From Culex pipiens pallens (taxonomy: Eukaryota > Arthropoda > Insecta > Diptera > Culicidae), in contig NC_068938.1 of the NCBI RefSeq assembly GCF_016801865.2, forward strand, positions 95,008,221 to 95,072,220: a stretch of 64,000 bases of DNA, read 5' to 3'. The notes under the pieces are model-generated. The model saw only the letters and a list, made by a program, of their open reading frames with translations, searched no databases and had not been told where the DNA came from. Positions 1 through 12,292 of this stretch are shown piece by piece. Every line of letters begins with the position of its first letter. Positions within the stretch are counted from its first letter, which is position 1. A program made the position numbers and the translations under genes.

Positions 1-1100
1 GCTTTTCCAAAGATAAACCAACAGTTAATTCTCTTTGAAATCCACAATATCCGGCCTACCTCAAAACAGTGTTGCCAGATTATCACACTTTATGGCTCAT
101 CGGCCTTTTAAAATCAATTTAAAAAAATGCTTTAAAAATCATTTTTATTTTCATCATTCAGCCTTCAACCTTGATCATGCTCATGCTCATTTTTATTTTC
201 ATCATTCACCCTTGAAAAGTTCAATAATACAGTAAGTCGATATTTTATCACAGTGTTTCCAGTTCATCAAATTTACAAGTTATCGGAATGACCATTAAAT
301 AACTTCCTAGTGCGCACAACAAGTTGGTTCATTACATTTCCATGCCTAATTCATTTTAGTTAGGAAACGAAAACTAATAACAGTGTTGCCAAATAATCTA
401 ACTGTTTGACTCATCGGAAAAGATCTTTAAAAATCAATTTAAAGATATGCAAAAAAATGATGTGGAAGTAATTTTATTTTTCACATTGTTGCCAGTTCAC
501 AAACTTTATAACTTATCGGAAAGACCAATCAATACCTTTCCAGTGCTGCACTTAAAGTTTGTTCATCACATTTTCATTTAAAAGCCTGGTAAATTTTAGT
601 TAAGAAATGATATCTCATAACACTGTTGCCAGATAATCAAACTGTTTGACTCATCGGAAAGGTATCTAGAAAACCAAACCTTATGATTTAAAATAAAGGT
701 ACTTCGAAAAAACCACCCCAAAAATGAAAAAGGAGAGATCTTCTCTTTCAAATCTACAAAATTCGGCCATCTTAAAACTGTGTTTCCATATTATAAAACT
801 TTATGACTAATTGAAAAACTCCTCTAAAAATCAAATCAACGATAGTTTTTGAAGTAATTTTCATTTTCAGCATTAGGCCTTTGAAAGATCAATAGTTCAG
901 TTAGTTGATTATCGAGATCTTATCACAGTGTTGGATCATTGAAAAGTCCACTAAAAATAATTGTGGGGGTCATTTTCATTTGAATTTAACGGTCTGAAAA
1001 AGTTAGTTGTTCCACTTAGATATCCATATCTAGTAACAGTGTTGCCAGATTATAACACTTTATGGTTAATCATCAAATATCAAGAAATTAGATAAGCAAA
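1..1100. repeat. degenerate tandem repeat, AT-rich
   Basis: A phrase close to acagtgttgccagatta, followed by ctttatggctcatcgg or similar, recurs with divergence near 70, 250, 380, 480, 620, 775, 925 and 1035. A longer register is visible when the block from about 30 to 165 is compared with 730-885. Units differ by many substitutions and indels, so this is an old array or a cluster of decayed copies of one element. No reading frame here looks coding. Confidence 0.6.
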
Positions 1101-2690
1101 TACAATTTTAAGAGATTTTGAAGAATATGAATGATTTTTATCATGCAAAATCACGACTTTCAAGAAATAGAATTTGACCGAAAAATGTCCTTCAAAACAC
1201 GAAAAGACTTCAACGCTCGTCTCTCAACGCCAGTGACGAACCCCCGTCCGCAGTGTAATGGCTCCATTCCGCGGTTCACTTCCTTTCATTACAGCTGGTG
1301 CGGCTGCCATTACGAGCACTAAAAGATTAACTCAATTTATCCAACCCTTCTGCAAACTCCCTTTTTACTGATCCAACCACTGGAAAAATAATCGAACCAA
1401 CCGCGGAAACTCCTTCTGTAAACATTATCCCGTGTACACAAATATAAAAAAAACTCTTATTGAATCCGAGGAATTTTCAATTTGCCCAACCGTAGTGTGG
1501 TTTTGTGCAGGGAGTCTAGTCAGCACCGCGGAACGGAACCCCCTCTCAATCAATCTTCTTTGTGCAACAGAATTTCAATTTCGTAATGACATCATGCGCG
1601 CCTTCTTTCGGAGCAACCACCACCCATGAAGTTGGAGCTATACCTTAATTTGGGATGCTGAAGAAGAATGCGGCTTTTTTAAGGCATTCATGGGAAATGA
1701 GAAAAATTGAATACGCGTGAAAAATGGCATCGTTACGGGTTTGTAAGCCGGTTTCGAGATCTGCGCAACCTGCTCGGCGTTCAGCGGGCTGGAACGGAAG
1801 CACCTGCGCGGCATCCGGTGCAGAACCCTAATACGTAAATTAGCTCCTTCTGGCTTTTTAAAACTCATTCAATTTCAATGAGATAATCGCGCGCGTAAGT
1901 CACTGTGACTAAGCTAAACGACCGTTACATCAGCAGGGCCCATAACAATAAACAAAACGCTGGACATTAGCCGTGCCTTAACGGCTCAGCATTAAGTGAT
2001 ATTAGGACAGAACTTCATCAATCAAATGCGATACGGTGGCACAGGAATCCCTCTAATTGCTTCATTTGGGTGTCAATAAACGACTGAAAGGGGGTAGGGG
2101 GGATCATTTTTCAACACCTTTCCCGCAGTGCTCCGAGTCATTCCCGCAGGTCATCGGCAGCATTAAATTCATAGATTAGTCCTCGCCTCCATCGGGGTAG
2201 GGAATGAACCGACAGGTGTCATTAGAAGCTATTAAGCGAAGGGAAAACATTTGTATATCAAACCTCGTGGCGTTTATGGCGCATTCTCGGAATGTTCCCC
2301 CTCTCCATCGGGACACTTTAATCTGTGGACGCAACACACGCCGAGGAGGGGATCATAAATTTGTAACGCAATCTCGTGTCGCGTCATTAATGGGGGACCC
2401 TTTTTGGGTGCGTTCTAGGTTCTGGAAGCTATCACCGGGGTGACACACCAATTAATTAGGGTGCAATCGGAAGGGTCGTTGGAAATTTGAGGTGGGAAAG
2501 TTGTGGTCGTTGGGATCGATTCTTGGTAGTTTCAATTAGTATTAGGTTTCACCTGAAATTGAATAACTTTCAAACATTCTTTTTTTACGATATCACCGAA
2601 CAACTTGATTAGTGTTATATATATCTATATATATAAATATATGTGAGCGAAAAACACATAAGCCTGAACTTCCAGAGAGTCCTTGGACGA
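1101..2690. other. no gene seen; intronic/unique DNA
   Basis: Mixed-composition DNA with no recognisable protein, RNA gene or clear repeat. Short open frames lack codon bias and similarity. A short AT dinucleotide-rich tract lies near 2615-2645, just before the array that follows. Confidence 0.5.
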
Positions 2691-3345
2691 GTCGTCTACC
2701 GTACTCACTAACGCTATGCGGGTCAAATTCCAATGACTTGTTTTAGCGATTACACGCAGTTATGATATCCACGAATTTCATGGATGATCCAAGTCATCCA
2801 AAAAAATAATTAACTAAAGTAGTCTACCGTACTCACTAAAGCTTTGCGGGTATGATCCGTGGTCAAAAATCGCTGACCTCTTGCTTGTTACGGTGGTAGA
2901 CCCACAAATATTTACTCTAGGGCGTCCATGGATGACCCATGACATCCCAACATAGTAGACAAGTAGCCTACCGTTCTCACTGATGGTATGCGGGTTTGAT
3001 CCATGGTCAAAAACCGCTAAACTCTTACTTGTTACGGCGGTAGACCCACAGATCTTAACTCCAGGGAGTCTTTGGATGACCCAAGACATCCCAACATAAT
3101 AGAAAAGTAGTCTACTGTACTAACTGGAGCTATGCGAGTATGATCCATGGCCAAAAACCGCTGACTTCTTGCTTGTTACGGTGGTAGACCCACCTATCTT
3201 AACTCCAGGGAGTCTTTAGATGACCCAGGATATCCCAACATAATAGAAAAGTAAGCTACCATACTCACTGAAGCTTTGCGGGTATGATTCGTAACCCGTC
3301 TCCAATGATCTCTTTCTTGCTTTGTCAGATCTTAACTCCCGGAAG
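2690..3345 (+). repeat. degenerate tandem array, ~125-146-bp units
   Basis: Five imperfect units start near 2697, 2822, 2967, 3111 and 3252. Each begins close to gtctaccgtactcact, continues with a tgcgggtatgatcc motif, then cttgttacggtggtagacc, and ends with a tggatgaccca-like phrase. The same family is found reverse-complemented at 37170-38240. Open frames within it follow the repeat period and are not genes. Confidence 0.75.
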
Positions 3346-6300
3346 TCCTTGAACACAGAAAAATGCAACTTTCCGGTTTGTTATTGACATCACATTAAAA
3401 TTCGTGTTTCAAACTGCAACCCAAATTCGCTCCGAAATCAAGATCCTGTTCAAACTGCATTTTCGAAGAAGGTCAAACTTAACGACTTCGCCAAACCTTG
3501 CCCAGATCACCCCATGCAGTGTTCGCTTGACAGTGTGGTGTGGTGGCGAAACGATTAGATTGCGTTTCAAATTCCGACCGTCATAAATTCAAACAGGTTC
3601 CGCGAAAATTCCACCACGGTGATAACCCGGCACGATAGGTGCTAATTGGCCGGGGTGCTGTCACAATCGATTTGCTTCAGCCAAATGTTGCCGGTTGGAC
3701 CAGTTCTTATTTTTTGTTTGTGCTGCGTTGATCGCAGAAGCAAAAAAGTCGTCCACGCGCAATCTTTGCGCAAAACAAACTAGACGTGAAGAAGTGCATC
3801 TCAATTTCTGCGCAACATCAGTTTGGTACGATCCCCGCAAGAAGCCTGTTCATATTGTGCGATTTACATATTATTAACTGCAGTGGCCAATATGCATCCG
3901 GCGGTCCAAGACATGGGAGGTACACGATAAACAACGTCAGCGGCAGACAACAACAGCTTGTCCCGACGACGACAACCCGCGCGCGCGCGTTTAATATGCA
4001 AATCTGGAAGGGTTTAACCACCACAGAAGGGGGAGGTCGTACGATAAATCAAAAAAGGCAAAACAACGGCAGAACAGAAGATCTTCGGAGCCAATCTTGG
4101 ACGGGAGGAAGGAAGTGGGCATTGTTTTGGAAGAGTTGAAGCGCGTGCTAGATGAGTACAGGAAGGCTCGACGAACAAGAAGTGGTACATGACGTTTTTT
4201 CCGAAAGGAGATCGGACAAAACCGATCGTAATTTGTTGGATATCGTGGGAGGTATAATGTCATAAGAAGCTATTAATTTTGTGGAAATTGAATTCACTTA
4301 AAAAAGTTGTAGAAGTAGAATCTACTGAAGATCCCCAACTCAACAACACGATCAAACACCTTTTCCCTCGTAATTACAAAGTTGGCAACCACTTGTTTGC
4401 CAACCTGTCCACTCCAATCGCCACATTTACCCCGAAGCAGCTACTGCTTCCGCAGTAATTAACCTCTTTAGAAGTTGGCACCACATCTCTCCTTCTGGAT
4501 GCCACTCACGTTCTGCTTCCCCACTTTGCGAACGAGAGAAAATTCCAGGAATTTTTCGCAAAACCGCTTCACCACTCCATCACAGCTCGTCGTTCAATCC
4601 GGAGGAAGTGACAAGGTAGCAGATATTCTGATTTACGCAACATCATCTAATTGGTCGCGCCGTTCTTCGCGCGGACGGCCACTTTTCGAGGCTCTTCAGC
4701 TGTTGAGGAGTGACGACGACTCGGTAACCCATATCTCAAACACACACACACAGGAAATCCTCAGAAGTCGTTCGCGACCTCTCGCTCGAAAGGGTCCAAG
4801 CGCCCCGATTAGACTATGGAGTTCACCGTTGATGCGCTTCTCCGCGATGATGATGACTTTTCGATTTGTTGTTGTTGTAGGCCGGCCTCGGTAAGAACCG
4901 GTAGCCCAAGCGCGCGCGCGCCCTTTTGTTGTTGATGGCTATAATTCTGGTTCCCGTTAGGTTCGCCGCGTCTTCTTTCTTTGTTTTCACCGGGGTCTAC
5001 AAAGTAGGGCCACCGTGGCCTGCAGCGCGCTAGCGCGCGCGCTCTTTATGCTAATGATTGAGCCGCTGAGATTGATTCCGGGAAGAACGCATCGCACCGT
5101 ACCGTAGCCTCGATTGGTGACAGTTATCGCCGATGTGAACCCGTGACGACCCTCGTACAATGGCGAATCGAGGTCGCCATCGGGACGGGGTTGACCGGCT
5201 CAAATCCCCTCGCGGGGACTGATCATTGTGTCAGGGAAGGCCACGCGACGACGACGACGACGAGTTTGTCCATCTTCCGAGAGTGCGAGGTATACCCCAA
5301 GGGAGACGGACATAACCGGCGTTGCGTGTTTGATTGGACGCGGCTTATTTCCTAGGGGTCCTTGTTAAAAACGGATCTCTCGGCGGTGTTGTGTACTACA
5401 AACTGGCCGACATCATAATTTAGAGTCACTCATTAATATAGATTTCATATCTATCTGCTAGTCCGAGACCTGGGACAAGGCTTCAAGAACCAGAGTGTCA
5501 GTGTCTCGCATGTTTTTATTGCCGCAGCCGAGATGGATGAATGGACGCGGAACGTACGACTGGTGTGAAGCTAGTAATTATGTTGTTTTTGTTTCTGTGG
5601 GACTGCCGGCTCGGCGCGGCCCTCTGATTATTGTAATCCGGAATAGAGAGTCGAGGATTTTTACGTCTGCGGATGCGCGGCGTGGCAGGATGAAGTTATG
5701 AGCAGGACTTTTGAAGTCATGAATGCCTCATTGGGGGTAATTTGCTGACGCGAGCCGGACACCCGGGATTTTCGCGAGGGTATAGCTTACAAAGTGCAAT
5801 TAGGAGAGCCATGAACCGGCGAAGGATCGGAAAAAGTTAGATAATTGTAGAGTAGCGGTGTGTGTTTTTTTAACAATGTAATCAACAGTACTGGAAAGTT
5901 TACGATCTAACTGTTACAGCCAGCGGTGTTTCGCCATTATCAGTTATATTAATGGCTCATTAGTCCATATTTTTACAGGACTTTAGGTGTCAATGCGGTA
6001 GTTCTTGCCTAGCGCCGAGCCATCGTGATTAAGAGTTAGTGAGATAAACTTTCATGCTAACACAACTCGGCATTTTTTAAGTCGATGTCAGTAAACGCTT
6101 CAGTTTCGTCAAGGTACGATAGATTTGGGCTCCCTAAATATGCTATAAGCGACAGAATTGAATTTTAATGAATTGCCTGTCTATAAATAAAATTGTAAAT
6201 TTATACACGAAATACTATCATCTTAAGCAACCAAGCTCACCCACCTTTATCCAAGGTGGTTAGCAAACATAAATTTCCAATTTTATTCATTGTCAGTTGA

Positions 6301-7600
6301 TTCATTAACATTCAATTCTTTCGATTGGAGCGTGTTCAGGGAGCTCAAATCTATCATACCTTGATGAAACTGATGCGTTTACTGACATAAATTTAAAAAA
6401 GTTTTTCGAGTTTTTCAGTACTTTGGTTTGAAACTTATTGAAAACAACACTTTTTTGGTGTTTGCATGATTTGTACTGTCAAAATTTCTGTCTTAGTTGA
6501 AAAAGAATTAACAAACTCTCTTTTGGGCATATTGGAAAGTAAGAAGTCTGAATTTTAAATTAAATTAAGCCAACACAACTTCCTCCCTTACATCACATTT
6601 AACCTTTACCCTAAAAAAATCGTAAATTAATTTAAATTATATGGCCAGACTCTTTCATTATTTCACCGATTAATTGCGTAACGCATCGATCACTGAACAG
6701 AAAAATAGCGTACAGAGAAAGCGCCAAAAGGGCAAACGCCACAAATTGGTCCCATGTACCACCAATTTTTGGTCAATTTCTCCAAAAAGTTCAAGCTGAA
6801 CCAGGTCCCCCAAGACCCTTCGACACACGCACACGAGAGAGAGACAAGCTGCCCAATATGGACCTCATTGGACCGCAAGTTGGAAAGTTTATTTTGACTT
6901 ACATAAAAATACAGGCTTTCCACGGTGCTACAGCTGAGCCCGCTGATTGATCGGTACCATAAACCGGTCCCCCCCCTCGTTGGAGCAAGTCTGAGAGCAG
7001 TCGGTATCTTATCACGAAGGGATTTTTTCATACGCGGTTTAATTTGAAGAAAGAAAAAAAAAACGGTAACTTAAGTGGACCTGAGTGCAGATTCGAGTCT
7101 CGGCTCCAAGTGTCCATTAGCAGTTGAATGATCTCGTTCTGAAAATTTGCCTAATTGGTCGTGAAGTTTTCGGTGGGATTTACGGCGATAATCAAATTAC
7201 TTAATGCAAATTGAAAGTTTAAGACAGTTAAGCGAATGACTCAAAAATATCGGTGCTTTTAGCTTAAATGCATTGAAAAAAATATAAAAATCATAACCAA
7301 TGCATTGTTTTGGATCATTTTCGATCATACATCAAAATAAACTTATTAACGGTGCCCCTCAACTCGAGTCTAGAGCATTGAATTTTGTGAAGAATTATAT
7401 GATATAAATTAAGGAAACCATCGAAACCATTTTATTTTCAACCTATGTGGTGCGAGTTCTGTCACTGTTTTCACACCAGCTGTCACAATTACACCAGCGT
7501 TTCAAGGCTTTTAAAACTATATGCCAGAATTCTAAATCAAAAAGATTTTATGAGTTTTGATGCTCTTCAGGGGTGTGCTATTAGTTTTAGAACAATGAAA
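3346..7600. other. no gene seen; mostly unique intronic DNA
   Basis: About 4 kb with GC-rich islands (for example 4870-5080, with runs of alternating gc) and AT-rich stretches. I see no exon with acceptable splice sites and a recognisable protein, no RNA gene and no clear repeat. It may contain regulatory DNA, but nothing in the sequence proves that. Confidence 0.45.
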
Positions 7601-7647
7601 TCACTTTTTGACAGATTGCCTTCTTTTGTTTGCAGAAACGTCAGCCT

Positions 7648-7832
7648 GCCAAAGACTAAAGGAGGTATTAGACTATGACAAACAAACTCGTACTTTTTCT
7701 TGTTTGATAGAATGTAGAATGTATCCTTGTTTGCGAGTTTGCCGCAAACAAGTTTGCGAATTTGGCAAACTATCAAACGCGAAAAGGTGCGAGTTTATTT
7801 GTCATAGTCTAATACCTCCTTTAGTCTTTGGC
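7648..7832. mobile_element. hairpin MITE-like element, copy 1
   Basis: The left arm, starting gccaaagactaaaggaggta, is matched by its reverse complement ending at 7832. Pairing continues inward through ttagactatgacaaa and then imperfectly, so almost the whole 185 bp can fold back. A second family member is at 9733-9946. No coding capacity is present, so it would need a transposase supplied elsewhere. Confidence 0.8.
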
Positions 7833-7859
7833 AAAAGATGGATGGAATACGGGGTTGTT

Positions 7860-8000
7860 CCAGTTTTCTGACGATCCCGAGTTGCGTGAAATGTGATTTT
7901 TGTTTTTCAAGTTAAAATCAGCAAAGTTTCACGCAAATCCAAAGGACAACTTTTCCCGATTTCGTGAGAGTTGACAGAGAATTACCAAAATATAATATTA
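7860..8000. repeat. fragment of a dispersed repeat
   Basis: The segment contains aaagtttcacgcaaatc followed about 40 bp later by gagaattacc. The same two phrases occur in the same order and at similar spacing near 28480-28550, suggesting that both are pieces of one dispersed repeat family. Confidence 0.45.
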
Positions 8001-9500
8001 TCTAAATACTCTAATCATTTTTTTTAAATCAGAAAAAAATATTTCAGAGATTTACAACCTTGTTTCTAATGTTCTGCGTAGAAAAATATCTCGACTTGCC
8101 CTTTCAAGGTTCTAAACTAAAAATTCTGCTACAAAGTCACCCTTTTCCCAGTCATCCAAGTCGTTCTTGAGGGGGGGTTTATGGTAATTATGGCATTCTT
8201 TTCCCCCTCGTGCCCATTCAGCTCTCAAGTTCTCAGCTGTACACGCAGCCCCGGGTAAACGATACCGTCCAAAACGTTCGTATAGCATGTTCGCGAGGCA
8301 CAATTGGCATGTTCTTTATGAAATTATGGTCCCGAACCCCAGCCTCTGAAACGTAACAACACACACACACACAATTAGATGCTACCTGCTGCGGCGCGTG
8401 TTCTCTTCTCCAGCCCTCCGTAATTTCGCTAAACACACAATTCCAGCAAGTTGTATGCAAGTACGCGTGGTTTGATGATACTTTGTTGCCGAGGTTTGCT
8501 GTTTGTTCTCGCGCGGTAGCAATGGAACACATCGTTAGAGTGTTGCCCTTCTTCACGAGATTTGTTGTTACGGCTAATAGGTGTAAATTAGCTGATCTTC
8601 AACCACTTCGCTGGAATTTCGCTGCTTTGTAAGGTGCTTATTTGCACAACACTTAGTGCCAATATTATCCAGCAAGAAATGTCCAACCCAAGATTTGCAT
8701 TAATTCCCAATAAAATCAGGTTTCCCCTGCTCCAATGTCACATCCAATCTGCCCTGTTTTGCAGAGCAAATTGAATTGTCTCAAAAGATTCCTGCTGGCA
8801 GAACCTGTTCCCACATCGGGAGATTTATTGCCCCAGCAAAAGTCTGGAGATTCGCCCCAGAAAAACCTGCATCGAGCATAAATCTGCTCCCCAAAAAAAG
8901 CAACCAACACACACACGCCATTTGTCGCCCCAGAATCCTCATAAATATACACGCTAAATTTTATGCTAAAAACTCGTTTCTCGGATTCCCGGAATCTGGT
9001 TTCTCGGCCGACGACGTCGGCCAGCAACAAAAAAAATGGCACCGGGCATTATAATTTAAAAATTCCGCACCCAGTGCTCTTCGCCTTTTGAAGAGTTCCC
9101 CGAAAAAAGTCCGTGGTCGCAAATTAGCTCCACAAACCGCGCGCACACGAAGGGCAGCCAAAAAAGTGTGTAGCCGTTCCTTGGTGTCGTCTTAATCCTG
9201 ACAGCTCACGCTGGGCTGGGGAGAAAAATCATTAATTATGAGGCCCTGGATCTGAGATTCATTGCGGCTTGAAAGGAACTGTTGGTGCAGCGCGCAGCGA
9301 GCGCGAAAATGAGCCTGGTTAACCTTCGAGACCTTTGGGGTTCGTCGCCTGGCGGTTTGGCTTGGCGTTGATGTCTTTTGACGGGAAAGGGGCTTTTAAA
9401 GGGGTTGAAATGGCATGTTTTCTGAGATTTGCCTTTTTAATCAAAATTTAATTTAATTCACCAGCTTGTTCAACACATCTTACTTATTTTTAGTTGATTT
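8001..9500. other. no gene seen; unique DNA
   Basis: Moderately GC-rich DNA with short CA runs and scattered palindromes. No exon, RNA gene or clear transposon was recognised. It lies directly upstream of the candidate ratchet splice site. Confidence 0.45.
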
Positions 9501-9504
9501 CAAA

Positions 9505-9540
9505 TAACTGATTATTTTCTCTTTTTAATTTCAGGTAAGT
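9505..9540 (+). promoter_or_regulatory. candidate recursive splicing (ratchet) site
   Basis: A branch-point-like taactgat near 9506 is followed by the pyrimidine-rich attattttctctttttaatt and then tttcag ending at 9534. The next six bases, 9535-9540, are gtaagt, a perfect insect 5' splice site. A 3' splice site fused to a 5' splice site with no exon between is the known signature of ratchet points that let long insect introns be removed in steps. The strand agrees with the Dumpy exons, the first of which begins 35 kb downstream. That splicing uses this site is an inference. Confidence 0.7.
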
Positions 9541-9732
9541 GAAGAAAACGGAACCATTTTGCCTTCAAAATCGTCGTAGACTGAATAAGTATTTTAAGAT
9601 TAAGAATTGTGTCCTTTATCATATTTTTCGGCAAAATAAAATTATTCAAGATATTTTTTTCCAACATTTCACAACTTTTTATTTAAAAATAAGTGTTCTG
9701 ATAAAAAAAAGCAGATTTTTCATTGCAATCCA

Positions 9733-9946
9733 AAGGAAGGTATTAGACTATAGCAAGCAAACAAACAATTTTTGGACAGCTTGACAGTTTGCCTGCTTTG
9801 TTTGTTTACCTGCTTTTTTGCAGCAACGTTAGCCTGCAAACATTTTGCTTTGCTTGTGAGTTTGGCGCAAAAAAGTTCGCGAGCTTGGCAAACTGTCAAA
9901 CACAAAAAAAGTTCGAGTTTGTTTTTCATAGTCTAATACCTCCTTA
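9733..9946. mobile_element. hairpin MITE-like element, copy 2
   Basis: The left end, aaggaaggtattagactat, is inverted at the right end as atagtctaatacctcctt. The interior contains further inverted phrases such as gacagtttgcc. It shares its ends with the element at 7648-7832 and is clearly the same family, but it is more diverged and slightly longer. Confidence 0.75.
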
Positions 9947-10559
9947 ACTCATCTGAACTATCCTTATCGCGAGTGAGCGGAGCAACTTTCACTTAGATTA
10001 ATTTCTTATTTTTTTCACCGAATTCACGATCGCCTAGCGTTTGAAGCAATCGATGCAACGATGAAATTTCATCAAACGTGCAAAAATGAGACAAATTGAA
10101 CACACGATGATGAAAAACTTTTTCAAAATCTCAAAAGATCATCAATGCATGATTTTTTTTTATTTTTCTGTATATGCCTAAGCAGCACTAGTTTTGGTTA
10201 TTTCCAACATGTTTTAAAAAGATTGGTCATGTGCGAAGGGTGACAGTTTTCTTGGCTGTGACGTTTCAATTCCAAATGTATTAGTGAGATTTTACGTGGG
10301 ATTTTACGAAGAGTCCGAACAAGAGAGAAGAGCGTTTGGGCCTCAGTCTGATTTCTCTCTCAATGAGCGCTCAATGATACTCTTTTGATGGAGATTGTTA
10401 TTTAATCAGCCATCAAAATCATTCTTCCTAAATTTTACTTTCATGCTGGAAAAATAAGTTAAGTTCAGATTGGTTGTAAATATTTTTGAATAATTTAATT
10501 TGAACTAAGTAAACGTACCTAGTTTTTTTCCTCACTATTCAAGAAATGCAACCTCCCTT
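9947..10559. other. no gene seen
   Basis: AT-rich intronic DNA. A gagagaagagcg...ctctctcaatgagcgctc block near 10320-10390 resembles other purine-rich agagag blocks near 11400-11610 and 59810-60120, but no unit boundaries can be drawn. Confidence 0.35.
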
Positions 10560-10699
10560 AAATCGTGATCCAACACCCAGAACTGGGCATCGGCATACGA
10601 GAGGATAAAGAGCACGATTCGGTAGTAAAATGGTACTGTGTGCGGACGGAGAGGTTAAATCCCGAAATTGCCTTGAGTACTTTACTCATGGGTTCATTT

Positions 10700-10812
10700 T
10701 CCAAAAAAGTTCATCTTTCAAAAAAAAAGTACCGGTACCGAGATTCGAACCCAAGACCTTCGGCTTATTGAACCGTGCCTTTGCCGTATAGGCCACCATG
10801 GTTCGGTGACTA
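10700..10812 (-). mobile_element. tRNA-derived SINE, 5' tRNA-like part
   Basis: Read on the minus strand from about 10811, the sequence contains an A-box-like tggcctatacgg and, about 40 bp later, a B-box-like gggttcgaatctcgg, in the order and at the spacing of an internal RNA polymerase III promoter. Anticodon-stem pairing is poor and there is no CCA-compatible acceptor stem, so this is a SINE head and not a working tRNA gene. The body probably continues to lower coordinates, toward 10560, but its end is unclear. Dispersed tRNA-related SINEs are well known in mosquitoes. Confidence 0.65.
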
Positions 10813-12292
10813 AGTGGTGGTCATTTGTCCATATAAGCCACTTAATAAGATGAACTCGTCAATGAACGAATGAACACGCGAGAGGTCTTTACTCACGCGA
10901 AATAGTACTTTCCTCACGTTTCTTTTCAGGAGGACTTTCCCCTCGTTCTTTAACTTTGGGTGAACCAGCTCCTCTGACAGCTGCCGGTGTGACACCCGCT
11001 TGAAACTTTATTAATTTCCCCGAATGACAGCCACCGACATTAAACACTTTTCCCCACGGTAACCTGCAACAACGCAGCATCCCGAAAAAAAAGCGCCATC
11101 TGAAAAACGTGATTTATATTTTCCACCACAACCGTTGTCGTTGTCAGCCGACACTACCCGGTTCCGTTATGTTCCGGGTGTTTCAATTTTTTTCGCGAGG
11201 CCGGGGCCAAGATCGTGATGTTTCTGCTAACCTTACCTGCTCCTGCGACTCCAGCAGGATGGCACTAGAAAGTAATCTCACCTTGATTACACAAGAACCG
11301 GCGCGATCTCCACTCAGGGGTAGCGAAAGGTTAACGATACCGCAGACGTAACAGACGTGAAACTTGTTGTCTCTTTACCCAACTGAGAGGAAGGAGCACT
11401 CAAACTGATAAAAAACGGTACAAAATTCCTGAGAGAGGAGAGAGCATTTTCCTTTTAGGCTCAGTCTAAAAGCGTCATAAAATGACATTCAGTTGAGATA
11501 AACTGATTTGAGAGTGAGTTGAAATCGAATGATCACTACTTTGTGAGCATTATACTCTCAGTTTTAACGTAAACCTCCCAACCAAAAGCGAGAGCATTTT
11601 ACTCTCGACCAACTATTGCGAGTGTTACAAATGTGCAAACTCTTCGAGTTTCCTGAAAATGGAGTTGGATTCAAGGGCTAAATTCTGTATCTGAAGAGTC
11701 TGTGACCAAATCCCGCGGCGTGTCGCGCCGCGGCCCTAAACGATTGAAGGTTAGACACGCTGCACAGAATGATTAATTTTTCGTAATCACCTCCGGATTG
11801 CTTCCTTGTTGTGAGATTCTGACTACTGCCACTTCTTCCCAATAGAATCTCGACTCGATCTCGAAGTTGACCGACCGCACAATTCTCGCCCAAGAGTAAA
11901 AGTAGTCCTCTGGATCTAATTTACACCACTTGAGAGTGGCGGCGGCGGCGACGACCAACTGGAGCCGGACCGATTGCCCTCCGGGGTCCAAACTATTAAT
12001 CTGGGGACGATGGGACGGGTAAAAAGAAAGGCCGGCGCGGGTGCACATCTCAACAGCAGGAATAATTGTAAATTATATCGGCCGGGTACAATCTGTTATT
12101 ACCGTCGGGGTTAGATACTTTCACGTTCCAGGAGATAAGAGGGCGGGGGGACTTTGGACCAGGTTGCGGGGGGGGGGGGGGGAAATTGAATAATTATGGT
12201 CATAAACAATTATGTTCGTTTGTGTTTGAAGAATTGAGGCGGAAATAATCGAACTTCGAGCGAGGCCGTTGGAGTCCCGCCAGTCCAGATGG
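10813..12292. other. no gene seen; unique DNA
   Basis: Mixed DNA with a purine-rich gagaggagagag segment near 11400-11610, a ggc-repeat near 11940 and a 13-base G homopolymer near 12168-12181. No supportable gene or RNA was found. Confidence 0.4.

Noticed and set aside
4475..4894. Possible 139-residue protein-coding gene
   Set aside because: No recognisable domain, no splice context and GC-rich low-stop composition; an accidental open frame.
10727..10811. tRNA gene on the minus strand
   Set aside because: A and B boxes are present, but acceptor and anticodon stems do not pair properly; better explained as a SINE head.
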